Below, one piece after another: positions 18,961-31,000 of a stretch of DNA of 64,000 nucleotides. Below the pieces are notes generated by a model that made no database searches, had not been told where the DNA came from, and was given only the letters and a program-made list of their open reading frames with translations. Where the stretch lies: NCBI RefSeq assembly GCF_018417595.1, contig NZ_CP070982.1, positions 5,445,001 through 5,509,000 of the forward strand, written 5' to 3'. This DNA is from Pseudomonas entomophila. Lineage in GTDB: Bacteria; Pseudomonadota; Gammaproteobacteria; Pseudomonadales; Pseudomonadaceae. Numbering within the stretch: the first letter of the stretch is position 1; each line of letters starts with the position of its first letter. A program made the translations under genes and the position numbers.

Positions 18961-19704
18961 TCAGAGCACCTGACGCAGGAACGCCTGCGCGCGCGGATCC
19001 TTCGGCGCGGCAAAGAACTCCTGCGGCGCCGAGTCTTCCAGCAGCTTGCCATGGTCGAAGAACAGCACACGGTCAGCCACTTCCCGGGCGAAGCCCATTT
19101 CGTGGGTGACACAGACCATGGTCATGCCTTCCTGGGCCAGGGTCTTCATCACGTCCAGCACCTCGCCGACCATTTCCGGGTCGAGCGCCGAAGTCGGCTC
19201 GTCGAACAGCATCACCTTCGGGTCCATCGCCAGGGCACGGGCGATGGCCACCCGCTGTTGCTGGCCGCCCGAGAGCCGCGACGGGTACTCGTTGGCCTTC
19301 TGGGCAATGCCAACCTTCTCCAGCAGCGCCCGCGCCTTGGCCTCGCGCTCGGCCTTGCCGCGCTTGCGCACCACCTTCTGCGCCAGGCACAGGTTCTCCA
19401 GCACAGTCATGTGCGGGAACAGGTTGAAGTGCTGGAATACCATGCCGACTTCACGGCGATAGGCGTTGATATCGGTCTTCGGGTCGTCCAGCTGCAGGCC
19501 GTCGATGGCCACATGGCCGTCGTCGAAATGCTCCAGGCCGTTCAGGCAGCGCAGGAAGGTCGACTTGCCCGAGCCCGAAGGCCCGAGCACTACCACCACC
19601 TCGCCCTTGGCGACGCGGGTGGTGACGTTGTCCACCGCACGCACCACCATGCCGCGGGTGTCGAAGACTTTCAGCAGGTCACGGACTTCAATCACTTTGC
19701 GCAA
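18961..19704 (-). CDS. Polar amino-acid ABC transporter ATP-binding protein (GlnQ/HisP-like)
   Basis: 247-residue nucleotide-binding subunit of an amino-acid importer. Walker A is GPSGSGKST, the Q-loop region [17 protein letters not shown], signature [16 protein letters not shown], Walker [14 protein letters not shown] and the switch histidine in VTHEMGF. High similarity to the GlnQ/GltL/HisP group. Its start overlaps the permease end by 17 bases, so ATPase and permease are coupled. Exact substrate cannot be read from sequence. Confidence 0.95.
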   Translation of the reverse strand: MRKVIEVRDLLKVFDTRGMVVRAVDNVTTRVAKGEVVVVLGPSGSGKSTFLRCLNGLEHFDDGHVAIDGLQLDDPKTDINAYRREVGMVFQHFNLFPHMTVLENLCLAQKVVRKRGKAEREAKARALLEKVGIAQKANEYPSRLSGGQQQRVAIARALAMDPKVMLFDEPTSALDPEMVGEVLDVMKTLAQEGMTMVCVTHEMGFAREVADRVLFFDHGKLLEDSAPQEFFAAPKDPRAQAFLRQVL

Positions 19705-20650
19705 GCCTCCGCTCGAGCCGGCTGGCGATGTGCGACAGCGGCAGGTTGATCAGCAGGTACAGGCCTGCCACGCAGAACCAGATCTCGAAGGTCGAGAACG
19801 ACGTGGTGATGGCCTCGCGGCCGCTCTTGGTCAGCTCGGTGATGGCGATCACCGACACCAGCGAAGTATCCTTCACCAGGCTGATGAACTGCCCGGCCAG
19901 CGGTGGCAGCACGCGCTTGAAGGCCTGGGGCAGGATCACGTGGCGCATCGACTGGCTGCCGTTCAGGCCCAGCGAGCGCGCCGCTTCGTTCTGGCCCTTG
20001 GCGATCGACTGCACGCCGGCACGGACGATCTCGGCCACGTAGGCACCGGTAAACAGCGCCAAGGCCGCAACCCCGGCGAATTCACGGGACAGGTTGAGCA
20101 CGGTACCGATGAAGAAGTAGAAGATGAAGATCTGCACCAGCAACGGCGTGCCGCGCACCAGTTCGACGTAGACCGTGGACAGGTCGCGCAGGGTCGGGTT
20201 GTTCGACAGCCGGCACAAGCCAGCGAACAGGCCGATCACCAGGCCCAGGGCGCCGGAGATCACCGAAATCCACAGGGTGGTCCACAGGCCCCAGGCCAAG
20301 GGGCCAGCAGCCCAATGGCGAGTCACGCCGATAGCGTCGCCTTCGGCGACATCATCGCCACGGGCCAGCAGCAGGCTATCCTTGGCAACGTCGATGACCT
20401 GGGTGTCACCGCCTTCATCTTTCAGGGTGACCCGGGCGTTGTCGCCGGACACCACGATTTCCTCGATCGTGCCTGGGTTGGCGGCACGCTGGGTTTCCTC
20501 GGCCTTGTAGGCGAAGTATTGCGGAACGCGGTTCCAGCGCCACTCGTAGGATATCATCGAGGTGGCCAGGTACAGGCTGAACGCCAGGCCCACCAGGACC
20601 AGCGCGGTCAACCCATGCCAGGGCCACTGGGCTTTCTTGTGTTTGATCAC
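19688..20650 (-). CDS. Polar amino-acid ABC transporter permease with N-terminal extracytoplasmic segment
   Basis: 320-residue membrane subunit of the His/Glu/Gln/Arg/opine importer family. Unlike the usual 220-240-residue members it has one extra N-terminal helix (residues about 12-32) followed by a roughly 75-residue soluble, charged segment (including [27 protein letters not shown]), before the standard core from about residue 115. The EAA loop is [22 protein letters not shown]. The only encoded permease here, so the channel is probably a homodimer. Confidence 0.93.
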   Translation of the reverse strand: MIKHKKAQWPWHGLTALVLVGLAFSLYLATSMISYEWRWNRVPQYFAYKAEETQRAANPGTIEEIVVSGDNARVTLKDEGGDTQVIDVAKDSLLLARGDDVAEGDAIGVTRHWAAGPLAWGLWTTLWISVISGALGLVIGLFAGLCRLSNNPTLRDLSTVYVELVRGTPLLVQIFIFYFFIGTVLNLSREFAGVAALALFTGAYVAEIVRAGVQSIAKGQNEAARSLGLNGSQSMRHVILPQAFKRVLPPLAGQFISLVKDTSLVSVIAITELTKSGREAITTSFSTFEIWFCVAGLYLLINLPLSHIASRLERRLAQSD

Positions 20651-20726
20651 TTGGGGTACTTCCGCAAAAAAAGAAACGCGCCGGGTGGAGCTTTGGCGGT
20701 GGCCTGCGAAGTGTGCGCTGTACTTG

Positions 20727-20806
20727 CTGGCCTCTTCGCGGGTAAACCCGCTCCTACACGGTTTGGCGCCACCTGTGGGAGCGGGTTTACCCGCGAAGAG
20801 GCCAGC
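20727..20806. repeat. REP inverted pair inside the ABC transporter operon
   Basis: Near-perfect 30-base arms built on TTCGCGGGTAAACCCGCTCC and its complement lie between the substrate-binding protein gene and the permease gene, so the transcript should carry a long hairpin here. Confidence 0.9.
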
Positions 20807-20887
20807 TAAAACATCCGCTGTCCTCGACCTGCCACCCTCGGCGCCACCTGCGCGTCAGGGTCAGAGCCTGGGCTTGTGGCCCGGGCC

Positions 20888-21688
20888 TTATTCCATTTCC
20901 TTCAGCCAGTCCTTGTTCTTGAACCACTTGTCGTGGATACGATCGTAGGTTCCGTCATGCTTGATCTGGTGCAGGAAATTGTTGATGAAGTTAATGCTGT
21001 CGTAGTCGCCTTTCTTCAGGCCGAAGGCCAGCGGCTCGTAGGTGAAGGGTTCTTCCAGGAACGCCAGCTTGCCGGCACCGGCCTTTTCCACGGCCACCAC
21101 GTTGTACGGCGCGTCGTAGACGAAGGCGTCGGCCTTGCCGTTGACCACGTCCATCACCGCTTCCTGCTCGTTGTCGTAGCCGTGGTACTTGGCCTTGCCG
21201 ATCAGCTTCTTGGAGACCATCTCGCCGGTGGTGCCCAGCTTGGAGGTGATGCGGTACTTCTCGTTGTTCAGGTCCTTGTACGACTTGATCTCGCCCACCA
21301 GCTCCTTGCGGATCAGCAGGGTCTGGCCGACGACGATGAAGGGTTCGCTGAAGTTCAGGCGCAGGTTGCGCTCCTGGGTGAGGGTCATGCCGCTGCCGAT
21401 GAAGTCGAACTTGTCGGTCAGCAGGGCCGGGATGATGCCGTCGTAGGCGGTGGAGACGGTCTCCAGCTTGACACCCATGGACTTGGCCATCGCCTTGAGA
21501 ATGTCGACTTCGAAGCCGATGATCTCGCCGCGCTTGTTGGTCATCTCGAACGGCATGTAGGTCGGGTCCATGCCTACACGCAGGGTGCCGCGCTTGACCG
21601 CGTCGTCGATGGCGCCGGCCTGGGCGGCGGTTACCGCGATGAGGGCGGTCGCACCGACCAGCAGCCGCGACAGGTATTTCTTCATCAT
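20888..21688 (-). CDS. Polar amino-acid ABC transporter periplasmic substrate-binding protein
   Basis: 266-residue family-3 solute-binding protein. Signal peptide MMKKYLSRLLVGATALIAVTAAQA with cleavage expected after AQA, then GTLRVGMDPTYMPFEM and GFEVDILKAMAKSMG, typical of this family. First gene of the importer operon and separated from the permease by a REP pair, a layout that usually gives excess binding protein over membrane subunits. The start at 21688 (or the adjacent ATG at 21685) follows AGGGGAC; the frame continues 9 codons upstream without signal-peptide character. Confidence 0.94.
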   Translation of the reverse strand: MMKKYLSRLLVGATALIAVTAAQAGAIDDAVKRGTLRVGMDPTYMPFEMTNKRGEIIGFEVDILKAMAKSMGVKLETVSTAYDGIIPALLTDKFDFIGSGMTLTQERNLRLNFSEPFIVVGQTLLIRKELVGEIKSYKDLNNEKYRITSKLGTTGEMVSKKLIGKAKYHGYDNEQEAVMDVVNGKADAFVYDAPYNVVAVEKAGAGKLAFLEEPFTYEPLAFGLKKGDYDSINFINNFLHQIKHDGTYDRIHDKWFKNKDWLKEME

Positions 21689-21858
21689 CACCAAGTCCCC
21701 TAGCAAGAAGTACACGATTTGTTCTTGTAAGCATGGCCTGACAGACCGATGCGTAATGTCGGGTGGGATGCTAACGCATGCGTGGGCTGGGACCTAGAGC
21801 CGGTGGGGACTTTGTTGGCCAAAAAAACAATAAGAAGGCGGGGGGGTGTCGCCCCTTG

Positions 21859-21914
21859 TTCGCCGGCAAGCCGGCTCCTACGAGGTCGAGGGTGAACCTG
21901 TAGGAGCCGGCTTG
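21859..21914. repeat. REP inverted pair (CAAGCCGGCTCCTAC type)
   Basis: TTCGCCGGCAAGCCGGCTCCTACGA and TGTAGGAGCCGGCTTGG face each other just downstream of the opgH stop. The second copy is truncated. Confidence 0.8.
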
Positions 21915-21922
21915 GATCAGAC

Positions 21923-24490
21923 TCACGCCAGGGCTGGCTGAGCCACGTTCTCCGGATGCAGCGGCAACAGCGGCGAGTGCGGATCGTTGTCAATCGACGC
22001 ACGCCACACATCGATCCAGGCCGCGTTGTGCTCGGCCCAGACCCGCTCGTGCAGGCGCGACAGCGCCACCGGGTCGCTCAGCAGGGCCAGACGGGTGTTG
22101 CCGTCCAGGCCTTTCGGGCCGACTTCCAGCGCCTTGGCAACGCGTTCCGCGCGCAGCGCCTCGATCGGTGCGGCCTGGCCGTGACGCGCGGTGGCCATGG
22201 CGCAGGCCAGGGCATTCTGGCGCGGGTCGACCACGGCACGCACGAAGCCGTCATGCAGGGCATGCCAGCGGTTCTCGTGGGTGTACTGGTCGGTGGCCAG
22301 CAGCTCGGGCGGGGTGGCGTATTCCTCGGGGATGAGGAACAGCTTCTCGTCCCTGGCCGCCAGGCCCAGGCGCACGCGGCTGGAAATCACCGAAACGGGG
22401 ATCGACAGCACCAGCGAGCCGACGATCGGCGCCAGCCACCACAGGAAGCTCGGGTTCAGCCAGGCAACCAGGCTCGCCCAGGCAATGCCCAGCAGTGTCT
22501 GCGGACCATGGCGGCGCACCGCTTCGCTCCATGGGGTGGAGTCGTCGTCACGCTGCGGCGAATTCCAGGTCGCCGCCCAGCCGAGGAACGCGGCCAGCAC
22601 GAAGCGGGTGTGGAAGATCATCCGCACCGGCGCCAGCAGCATGGAGAACAACATCTCCAGCAGCATCGACAGGGTGACCTTGATGCGCCCGCCAAACTCG
22701 GTGGCGCCCTTGGCCCAGATCAGGATGACGCTGAGCAACTTGGGCAGGAACAGCAGCACGATGGTGGTGGAGAACAGCGCGATGGCTTTCTCCGGGTGCC
22801 ACTGCGGCCATAGCGGGTAGAGCTGGAACGGCTCGATGAAGTATTGCGGTTCCATCAGCGTGTTGGTCGCCAGCAGCGCGGTCGACAGCACCAGGAACAG
22901 GAACCACAGTGGCGCCGACAGGTACGACATCACCCCGGTGAGGAACACCGCACGGTGTACCGGGTGCATGCCCTTGACCAGGAACAGGCGGAAGTTCATC
23001 AGGTTGCCGTGGCACCAGCGACGGTCACGCTTGAGTTCGTCGAGCAGGTTGGGTGGCAACTCTTCATAGCTGCCCGGCAGGTCGTAGGCGATCCACACGC
23101 CCCAGCCGGCACGGCGCATCAGCGCGGCTTCGACGAAGTCGTGGGAGAGGATCGCACCGGCGAAGGCCCCCTTGCCCGGCAACGGCGCCAGGGCGCAGTG
23201 CTCGATGAACGGCTTCATGCGGATGATCGCGTTGTGGCCCCAGTAGTGCGACTCGCCCAGTTGCCAGAAATGCAGGCCGGCAGTGAACAGCGGGCCGTAC
23301 ACGCGGGTGGCGAACTGTTGCAGGCGCGCATACAGGGTGTCCATGCCCGAGGCCTTCGGCCCGGTCTGGATGATGCCGGCGTCCGGGTTGGCCTCCATCA
23401 GGCGCACCAGGCTGCTCAGGCACTCGCCGCTCATGACGCTGTCGGCGTCGAGCACGACCATGTACTTGTACTCGCCACCCCAGCGACGGCAGAAGTCGTC
23501 GAGGTTGCCGCTCTTGCGCTTCACGCGGCGGCGGCGGCGACGGTAGAAGATGCGGCCGAAGCCTTTCGCCTCGCGGCACACGTCCAGCCAGGCCTGTTGT
23601 TCGGCGACGGCGATGTCTGTGTCGTTGGTGTCGCTGAGCACGAAGAAGTCGAAACGGTCGAGGTTGCCGCTGGCGGCCACCGACTCGAACGTTGCGCGCA
23701 GGCCGGCGAACACGCGCGGCACATCTTCGTTGCAGATCGGCATCACCAGCGCGGTACGCGCTTCGGGGGCGATCGGCTCGTTGCCGGCACTGCTGCCGGA
23801 AATCTTGTATTTGTCACGCCCGGTGAGCAGCTCGAGGAAGCCCATCAACGCGGTCCAGAAGCCCGCCGACACCCAGCAGAAGAGGATGCCGAAGAGCACC
23901 AGGATGGAGGTCTGCAAGGCATAGGGCCAGACCTGGACCACCGTGTCCCAGAACGGCTGGTGGACGATTTCGTCGAAGTCGACGAACGACCAGCCCTGGT
24001 ACGGCAGGATGCCCTTCATGTACCAGCCGGCGACGAGGGTCTGGCCGATCATCAGGGTGAGCAGGATGTAGCGGCGGATCGAACCGACCGTGCGCCAGCG
24101 CGCCGGCGGCAGCTCGCGCTTGGGCGGCTGCGGGGCGTTGGTGCGGCCGGTCATGCGCCGCCACATGCGGATCAGCACGTTGGTGCGCCACGGTTCGGGA
24201 ACGACCTTGGTGCGCTTGATCGGCGGGGCGATCTTCAGGCACAGCCGCCCGCTGGCGTCGACGCCGAGCATTTCGGCCTCCTCCAGCTCGGCGGCGCTGC
24301 CGACGGTCAGACGCGGGCCCACCGAGGCCTGGGCGGCCTCGGTGGTGCCGGCGGCCGGTTGGGCCGCCAGGTGTTGGTGCAGCTCGCTGAACGAGGTGCA
24401 GCGGGCGAGTTCCGCGCGCTGCTCGTCGCTCAGGGGGAGGTGGGCCAGGTACTCGCTCAGCGATTCCGGCCTTGCGCTTGAGTTACTCAT
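21923..24490 (-). CDS. opgH: Glucan biosynthesis glucosyltransferase OpgH
   Basis: Inner-membrane glucosyltransferase that polymerises UDP-glucose into the beta-glucan backbone of osmoregulated periplasmic glucans. 855 residues with several membrane helices and a central GT2 domain: [10 protein letters not shown] holds the metal-binding aspartates, and [13 protein letters not shown] is the equivalent of the QxxRW acceptor motif. Hydrophobic segments cluster around residues 135-200 and 510-640. It is the second gene of opgG-opgH and its start overlaps the opgG stop region by 8 bases. Confidence 0.96.
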   Translation of the reverse strand: MSNSSARPESLSEYLAHLPLSDEQRAELARCTSFSELHQHLAAQPAAGTTEAAQASVGPRLTVGSAAELEEAEMLGVDASGRLCLKIAPPIKRTKVVPEPWRTNVLIRMWRRMTGRTNAPQPPKRELPPARWRTVGSIRRYILLTLMIGQTLVAGWYMKGILPYQGWSFVDFDEIVHQPFWDTVVQVWPYALQTSILVLFGILFCWVSAGFWTALMGFLELLTGRDKYKISGSSAGNEPIAPEARTALVMPICNEDVPRVFAGLRATFESVAASGNLDRFDFFVLSDTNDTDIAVAEQQAWLDVCREAKGFGRIFYRRRRRRVKRKSGNLDDFCRRWGGEYKYMVVLDADSVMSGECLSSLVRLMEANPDAGIIQTGPKASGMDTLYARLQQFATRVYGPLFTAGLHFWQLGESHYWGHNAIIRMKPFIEHCALAPLPGKGAFAGAILSHDFVEAALMRRAGWGVWIAYDLPGSYEELPPNLLDELKRDRRWCHGNLMNFRLFLVKGMHPVHRAVFLTGVMSYLSAPLWFLFLVLSTALLATNTLMEPQYFIEPFQLYPLWPQWHPEKAIALFSTTIVLLFLPKLLSVILIWAKGATEFGGRIKVTLSMLLEMLFSMLLAPVRMIFHTRFVLAAFLGWAATWNSPQRDDDSTPWSEAVRRHGPQTLLGIAWASLVAWLNPSFLWWLAPIVGSLVLSIPVSVISSRVRLGLAARDEKLFLIPEEYATPPELLATDQYTHENRWHALHDGFVRAVVDPRQNALACAMATARHGQAAPIEALRAERVAKALEVGPKGLDGNTRLALLSDPVALSRLHERVWAEHNAAWIDVWRASIDNDPHSPLLPLHPENVAQPALA

Positions 24491-26219
24491 CGGCAGGCAA
24501 CTGATAGCTCCAGGTCTCGGTCAGCACTTTCTCGGTGGTGGCCGGGGTCCCGTTGGTGGATGCCGCGTCGGCGGCGGGTTGCTCGGCAGGCTGCTCGGCC
24601 TTGGCCTTTTCGGCCTTGGCGTGGGCATGCTTGGCCGCGGCCTTGTCCTGCTTGCTGTCCTTGGCGGGCTTGGGCGCCTCCACCGGTACGTCACGCAGCA
24701 GCGCGGCACGCATCTCGGTGGCTTTCTTCGGGTCCTGCACCTTCAGGCGCAGGGTCAGGCGCCAGCCCTTGGTTTCCGGGTTGTAGCGCAGGTTGTTCTC
24801 GACCACTTCGGCGTTGTCGCCGACGCTGACCTGGCTGCGCACGGCGGTGTCCGCCGGCAGGGTGGCCAGGTTCGGGCCGATGAAGTCGACCAGGAAAGCG
24901 ACGGTGCCATCGGCCTGACGGATCAGGTTGGACTGCTTGACGTCGCCGGTGGAACGCAGGGTCTGCTTGACCCAGCCCAGCTCAGGCGAGTGCAACTGGT
25001 CTTCCTTGATAGTCCAGCGCAGGCGGTAGTCGTACTCGAACGGCTTGCCTACTTCCGGCAGTTTTTCCGGGCTCCAGAACGCCACGATATTGTCATTGGT
25101 CTCGTCGGCGGTCGGGATCTCGACCAGATCGACGGTACCCTTGCCCCAGTCGCCTTTTGGTTCGATCCAGGTGCTTGGGCGCTTCTCGTATTCGTCGTCG
25201 AGGTCTTCGTAGTCGCTGAAGTCGCGCTGGCGCTGCAGCAGGCCGAAACCACGCGGGTTCTCGACGCTGAAGTTGCTCACGGCCAGGTGTTTCGGGTTGT
25301 TCAGCGGGCGCCACAGCCACTCGCCGTTGCCGGCATGGATCGACAGGCCTTCGGAATCGTGCAAGGCCGGGCGGTAGTTCATGACTTTCGACGGCTGGTT
25401 GGGGCCGAACAGGTACATGCTGGTCAGCGGCGCGATGCCCAGGCGGCTGACGTTGTCACGCAGGTAGACGCGCGACTTGACGTCGACCAGGGTGTCTTCG
25501 CCCGGACGCAGGGTGAGCTTGTAGGCGCCGGTGGAACGCGGCGAATCCAGCAGCGCGTAGATCACCAGGTGCTTGTCTTTCGGCTTGGGCTTCTCGATCC
25601 AGAACTCGCGGAAGCGCGGGAACTCTTCACCGGACGGCAGCGCGGTGTCGATGGCCAGGCCACGGGCCGACAGGCCATAGCGGTGGCCCTTGCCGACCAC
25701 GCGGAAGTAGCTGGCGCCAAGCAGGGTCATGATCTCGTCCTGCTTGTCGGCCTTGTTGATCGGGTAGAGCACGCGGAAACCGGCGTAGCCGAGGTTCTTG
25801 GTGGCATCGGCGTCATGCGGCACGTCGCCGAACTCGAAGCGGCTCGGGTCGTACTTGATCTCTTCGACTTTGTTGGCGGTGATCTCGTTGATCGTCACCG
25901 GCGTGTCGAAGTGCATGCCCTGGTGGTAGAACGAGAGCTTGAACGGCGTCTTGTCCTTGGCCCACTCGGCCTTTTCCTGCAGGAAGCGGATCTTCTGGTA
26001 GTCGGCGTACTTCATGTCGCGGAACACCGGAGGCAGGTTGCTCTTCGGTGCCTCGTACTTCTGGCCGGCCAGATCCTTTGCCTTGGCTGCAACATCGTCC
26101 AGATTGAATGCCCACAGCTGGCCCGCGCTCATCAGGCCGACCAGCGCCACGCCGGCCAGCATGGCCTTGCGCAGCCGGGTACCGGGGATTCTAGGTGCAA
26201 TACAGGGGCTTACAATCAC
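24483..26219 (-). CDS. opgG: Periplasmic glucan biosynthesis protein OpgG
   Basis: Periplasmic protein needed for synthesis/branching of osmoregulated periplasmic glucans. 578 residues from a GTG start at 26219 that follows GAGGATTGCTC; starting there gives the family N-terminus with a Sec signal peptide ([23 protein letters not shown], cleavage before FNLDDV). Typical motifs include [28 protein letters not shown] and [15 protein letters not shown]. An unusual Lys/Ala-rich linker ([20 protein letters not shown]) precedes the last 40 residues. An in-frame ATG at 26321 would add a tail without homology. Confidence 0.95.
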   Translation of the reverse strand: MIVSPCIAPRIPGTRLRKAMLAGVALVGLMSAGQLWAFNLDDVAAKAKDLAGQKYEAPKSNLPPVFRDMKYADYQKIRFLQEKAEWAKDKTPFKLSFYHQGMHFDTPVTINEITANKVEEIKYDPSRFEFGDVPHDADATKNLGYAGFRVLYPINKADKQDEIMTLLGASYFRVVGKGHRYGLSARGLAIDTALPSGEEFPRFREFWIEKPKPKDKHLVIYALLDSPRSTGAYKLTLRPGEDTLVDVKSRVYLRDNVSRLGIAPLTSMYLFGPNQPSKVMNYRPALHDSEGLSIHAGNGEWLWRPLNNPKHLAVSNFSVENPRGFGLLQRQRDFSDYEDLDDEYEKRPSTWIEPKGDWGKGTVDLVEIPTADETNDNIVAFWSPEKLPEVGKPFEYDYRLRWTIKEDQLHSPELGWVKQTLRSTGDVKQSNLIRQADGTVAFLVDFIGPNLATLPADTAVRSQVSVGDNAEVVENNLRYNPETKGWRLTLRLKVQDPKKATEMRAALLRDVPVEAPKPAKDSKQDKAAAKHAHAKAEKAKAEQPAEQPAADAASTNGTPATTEKVLTETWSYQLPADE

Positions 26220-26446
26220 GAGCAATCCTCGCCGAAAACAGATCATGAAACCAACGGCCAGCGACCAATGCCGGGTTGGCGAGCACTGTTCGGACCCCGT
26301 GAGGGCGTAATGATTCCCCAAACGGATCCTGACAATGCTCGAGTCAAAGTGAAACGAACCTGCGAACGCAGGTCCATGCAGCGCGCGATTATCCAGCAGG
26401 TCGCGTTACAACGCATCAGGCTGGACAAACTATTTATCGTACAAAA

Positions 26447-26472
26447 CCCCTTGTTTTTCGACAAACAAAGGG
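26447..26472 (-). terminator. Hairpin terminator after dtd
   Basis: CCCCTTGTTT and AAACAAAGGG pair with one mismatch around a six-base loop. On the minus strand, after the dtd stop, it is followed by TTTT; on the plus strand six T follow, so it may act both ways. Confidence 0.7.
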
Positions 26473-26482
26473 TTTTTTGACC

Positions 26483-26920
26483 TCATATTTGTAACATAAA
26501 TGTTACCGGGCCATCATTGACCAGATGCACCTGCATATCTGCGCCGAAGCGACCACTGGCTACATCCGGGTGCTGACCCTGCGCACGTAGCAGCAGATAG
26601 TCGAACAGCTCGGCGCCGAGGGCCGGTGGCGCCGCCGTCGAGAAGCTCGGGCGCATGCCGTTGCGGGTATCGGCGGCCAGGGTGAACTGCGACACCAGCA
26701 GCAGGCCGCCGCCAATGTCCTTCAGCGAGCGGTTCATCTTGCCCTGCTCGTCGCTGAACACCCGGTAGTTCAGCAGCTTGTGCAACAGTTTGTCGGCATG
26801 CTCGGGCGTATCTTCAGGCTCGACCGCCACCAGCGCCAGCAACCCGTTGTCGATGGCGCCCACGATCTCCCCCGCCACTTCCACCCGCGCGCCGCGTACG
26901 CGCTGGATCAACCCCTTCAT
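26483..26920 (-). CDS. dtd: D-aminoacyl-tRNA deacylase Dtd
   Basis: Removes D-amino acids (and glycine) mischarged on tRNA. 145 residues. The two signature loops are present: SQFTLAAD (with the catalytic threonine region) and NDGPVTF, containing the cross-subunit Gly-cisPro. The start ATG overlaps the pip stop by 4 bases, making a pip-dtd operon on the minus strand that ends at the hairpin terminator. Confidence 0.97.
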   Translation of the reverse strand: MKGLIQRVRGARVEVAGEIVGAIDNGLLALVAVEPEDTPEHADKLLHKLLNYRVFSDEQGKMNRSLKDIGGGLLLVSQFTLAADTRNGMRPSFSTAAPPALGAELFDYLLLRAQGQHPDVASGRFGADMQVHLVNDGPVTFMLQI

Positions 26921-27888
26921 GCTTCTTCCAGGGGCAAGTCGAGCAGGCGACGGGCCATCTGATCGGCAGCGCGCACCAGGGCGTCGGTGATGCCAGGCTC
27001 GGAGGCTGCGTGGCCGGCGTCGCGGATCACCTTCAATTCACTGTTCGGCCAGGCCTGATGCAGTTCCCAGGCGTTGTCCAGCGGGCAGATCACATCGTAG
27101 CGACCGTGCACGATCACCGCCGGCAGGTGGGCGATCTTCGGCATGTCGCGAATCAGCTGGTCCTGCTCGAGGAATGCATTGTTGGTGAAGTAATGGCATT
27201 CGATGCGGGCGATCGACAGGGCGCGCTGCGGTTCGGAGAAGCGATCGACCACCAACGGGTTCGGGCGCAGGGTGGCGGTACGGCCCTCCCACGTGGACCA
27301 GGCCTTGGCGGCATGCATCTGGGCGATCTGGTCGTTGCCGGTCAGGCGCTTGTGGAAGGCCTTGACCAGGTCGCCGCGCTCTTCCGGCGGGATCGGCGCG
27401 ATGTAGTCCTGCCAGTAGTCGGGGAACAGACGGCTGGCGCCCTCCTGGTAGAACCAGCTGATTTCCTGCGGACGGCACAGGAAGATCCCGCGCAGGATCA
27501 GGCCATGCACACGCTCGGGGTGGGTCTGGGCGTAGGCCAGGGCCAGCGTCGACCCCCACGAGCCGCCGAACAGCACCCATTTTTCGATGCCCAGGTGCTC
27601 GCGGATACGTTCCAGGTCCTCGACCAGGTGCCAGGTGGTGTTGTTCTCCAGGCTCGCGTGGGGCGTGGAGCGGCCACAGCCGCGCTGGTCGAAGGTGATG
27701 ATGCGGTACAGGTTGGGGTCGAAGTAGCAGCGGCTCTGGGCGTCGCAACCGGCACCCGGGCCACCGTGGATGAACACCACGGGCAGACCTTCCGGCGAGC
27801 CGCTTTCGTCGACATACAGCACATGCGGCGCTTCCACGGCCAGATCGTGCCGGGCGTAGGGTTTGATCTGCGGGTAGAGGGTCTGCAT
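26917..27888 (-). CDS. pip: Proline iminopeptidase
   Basis: Cytoplasmic peptidase that releases N-terminal proline from peptides; alpha/beta hydrolase of family S33. 323 residues. The oxyanion HGGPGAG motif, the nucleophile box GGSWGS and a late catalytic histidine in [12 protein letters not shown] are intact. The start at 27888 ([11 protein letters not shown]) follows GGAGTGCG and matches the family; the frame runs 30 codons further without homology. Its 5' end faces the large effector gene. Confidence 0.97.
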   Translation of the reverse strand: MQTLYPQIKPYARHDLAVEAPHVLYVDESGSPEGLPVVFIHGGPGAGCDAQSRCYFDPNLYRIITFDQRGCGRSTPHASLENNTTWHLVEDLERIREHLGIEKWVLFGGSWGSTLALAYAQTHPERVHGLILRGIFLCRPQEISWFYQEGASRLFPDYWQDYIAPIPPEERGDLVKAFHKRLTGNDQIAQMHAAKAWSTWEGRTATLRPNPLVVDRFSEPQRALSIARIECHYFTNNAFLEQDQLIRDMPKIAHLPAVIVHGRYDVICPLDNAWELHQAWPNSELKVIRDAGHAASEPGITDALVRAADQMARRLLDLPLEEA

Positions 27889-28049
27889 CGCGCACTCCGT
27901 GTGAGGTTTGGTTCGGCCGTGGGCCATCATAAACCTGAATTGCGCTTTGAGCATGCTCCACCGTTGCCCCTGCCACATATAGTTACCCCTTTACCGACCT
28001 TGGCACCCGGGATAGTGCGGTCAGCCTCAAGCAGAGCAAGGACCTGCAC

Positions 28050-31000
28050 ATGCCGACAGACCCAACACCCCGCAACCTCCTCCACCATGGGGTAATCGAG
28101 CGCAACACACCCTCCTGGATGAAAACCGCGCCAACCGCCACACACAAGGCCCTGCGCGCAGCCTTCGCGGCAGCCCCCGCCACGTTCAAGGCCGCATGCC
28201 TGCAACACCCCGACGTCGTCAAGGCGCTGGCGCAGGAGCATGAGCGCTACCGGGCCGGCAATCTCGCGGCACAGGGCCTTTTCGCCAGCCTGCCCGACCT
28301 GGAAGCGTTCGCCAGCGAGCAGCTGGCCGCCGCCATCAAGCAGCGATTCAAGCTTGAACTGGATGTGTCGGACACCTATCTGTTCGACGCCGTCGGCTAT
28401 GCCCAGCAACGTCAGACGGGCCAGGCCAAACCTGAAGATTTCGTTCGCTCGCTGAAACATCATGCGCTGCAGAACTTCGAGGCTTCGGCCACCGAAGCCG
28501 GCGGCATGGATGTCCCTACGCCGCACATGCGCTCGGTCATCCTCGACCAGCGGGGTTATGGGAGCGGGCCACCCTTCGACAATGTGGTGGCTATCGAACC
28601 GACGGACTTCGCCGCCCTGTGCCGCACACTGGACATCGGCGGTCAGTACCTGGCCCTGATCGACAACATCTACTACCCCTCCCCCGCCCTGTCGGCGGAC
28701 ACCGACGCTTCATGGGAAGAGCGGTTCGCCGCCCAGGCTCCGGTGCTGGATACACTCGGCCAGGTCGAACTGTCAGCCTTCAGGCAAAGCGTGCACTGCG
28801 CCTTCCTGCAAGGCCAGGTCGGCCGAGCCGCCTATGACGCGATCCTGGCCACGTCGCTGGAGAGCCTGGACAAGCCAGCGCAGGCCCCGGCCAGGTTCAG
28901 TTTTCTGACCCTGTGGGGCACCGAGCTGAACGGCATGGTGCTAATCCAGCTCCAGAGCAGTCCAACCGTGGTGCTCTACACCCCGCACGCAACTGAATCG
29001 CCACTGCGTGAATACCCTTCGCTCACGGTGCTAAAGCAGCAATTGCGCGATGCAATCCAGCAAGACCTGAGCGTCATCACCCGCCACATGCCGGACGCGC
29101 AAAAGGCACAACTGGCGAGCAAGGTGCAGGATCACCTGATGCCGCTGACCTTCACGCTGAAAAACATCTACGAAAGGGTAGCCGACCCTGAGGCCGAACT
29201 GCCTCTCGCGCCGCGCGCGCTCAGCCGCCCGTTGCGCACCGAAATGCTCTACCAGAACTTCACCAGGCTGCGTGACGACGCCAGGCACCATGCCGTCCCG
29301 ACCCTGGCCATGAATGCCAAGACCTTCAAGGCCCGTCTGGCCTATTTCGAGTCGATCGCCCTTGGCGCGCTGAACGTCGTCGGGTTCGTCGTGCCCGAGG
29401 TCGGCTACCTGTTGCTGGCGGCGACGATCCTGCACCTGGGCAGCGAGGTCTATGAAGGTGTCGAAAGCTGGGCCAACGATGACCGCCAGCAGGCTTTTGC
29501 CTATCTGCTGGATGTGGTCGAGAACATCGCCTTCCTCGCGCTCAGTAGCGCGGCCGGGCATGCCATCAAGGCAGAGCTGGGAGGCGCGGCGCAAACGTCC
29601 GGGGAAGGTACTCCGGTGCCTGCCCCGCCCCCCATTGAGACGCCGTCGTTCATCGAAGAGTTGATAGAGGTCGAACTGCCGGATGGCAACAAGCGCCTAT
29701 GGAAACCCGACCTGACACCCTATGCGCAGCAACCCGTGTTCCCCTCATCGCTCACCCCGGATGAACTGGGCCTGCAGCGTCACGATGGCAAGCTCTGGCT
29801 ACGCCTGGACGGCAAGGTTTATTCGCTCAAGCGATCTGCCGAGACTGGCACTTACAGGATCGAACATCCCAGCGATCCCCATGCCTATGCGCCTGCGCTG
29901 CGCCACAACGGCACCGGGACCTGGCTGCACGAATCGGACCGCCCCCGGGAGTGGCCAGCCCTGACGCTGTTCAAACGCCTTGGATACCGAGCCGAGCGAT
30001 TCGACGATGAGGATGCCGCACGGATTCTGGCTGTCAGTGGCATCGACGACGGCGCCCTGCGCCGGGTCGTGAGCGAAAGCCAACCACTACCGGCACCGCT
30101 CGCGGATACCTTGGAGCGGTTCCGACTGGACCGCGAAATGGAGGACACGCTGCCCGCATTCTTGCGCCACTCAACATTTACCGAGAACTACCGGCGGTTA
30201 CCCGCAACCCAGGCGCCAGGCGCAGCCGTGCTGCAACGCATCTACAAAGACCTGCCCAATGCATTCGTCGAAGAGCTGCTTCGCCATGCCGATAGCGCCG
30301 AGCTGCAATCCTTGAGCGCAGGTAAGGTCCCCAGGCGCATCGGCGAAGAAGCACGCCTCATGCAGCAGCAGGTCCGCCTCACGCGGGCCTACGAAGGCCT
30401 GTACCTACGCTCGGTGGACAACCCCGACACCGAGCGGCTGGTCCTGCACTCCTTGCCGCGCTTGCCTGGATGGTCCAGCGACACGGCCATAGAGCTGCAT
30501 CGCGGCAGGCTGTCGGCCAGCCGGGTCGATGGGATCGGCCCAGAAGGGACATCCGCCAGGATCATTACCCACACCCCACAGGGATATCGGTTGACCGCTG
30601 AAGCCGCCTATTTGCCGGATACCACCCACAGCTCACTCTACCAAGCCCTGTTCGCCGCCCTCCCTGAAACCCAGCGCCAGGCACTGGTAGCTGCCGGCAT
30701 CTCCGACGCAGAGACCCTGGCAGAACGCCTCAGGCAAGCGCCACTGTTACCCCGCTGGGCCCTGCGCAAAGCGCTGAAAATGCAACGCCCAGGCCCGCGA
30801 TCGCCCATGCGCCTGGCCGATGGACGCCTGGGCTACCGGCTGAGCGGTGACGGTAAGCTTCCCGAGGCGCCCACCCGCAGCACTCTGCTGTCGCAGCTCG
30901 ACGACATGGCGCTGTCACCAGCATTTGCGCAGTCATCGGAACGCATACTGATGGCCTTGGAAAGCGCCGAGCTATCGCCCACGCAGATCCAGTCACGTAT

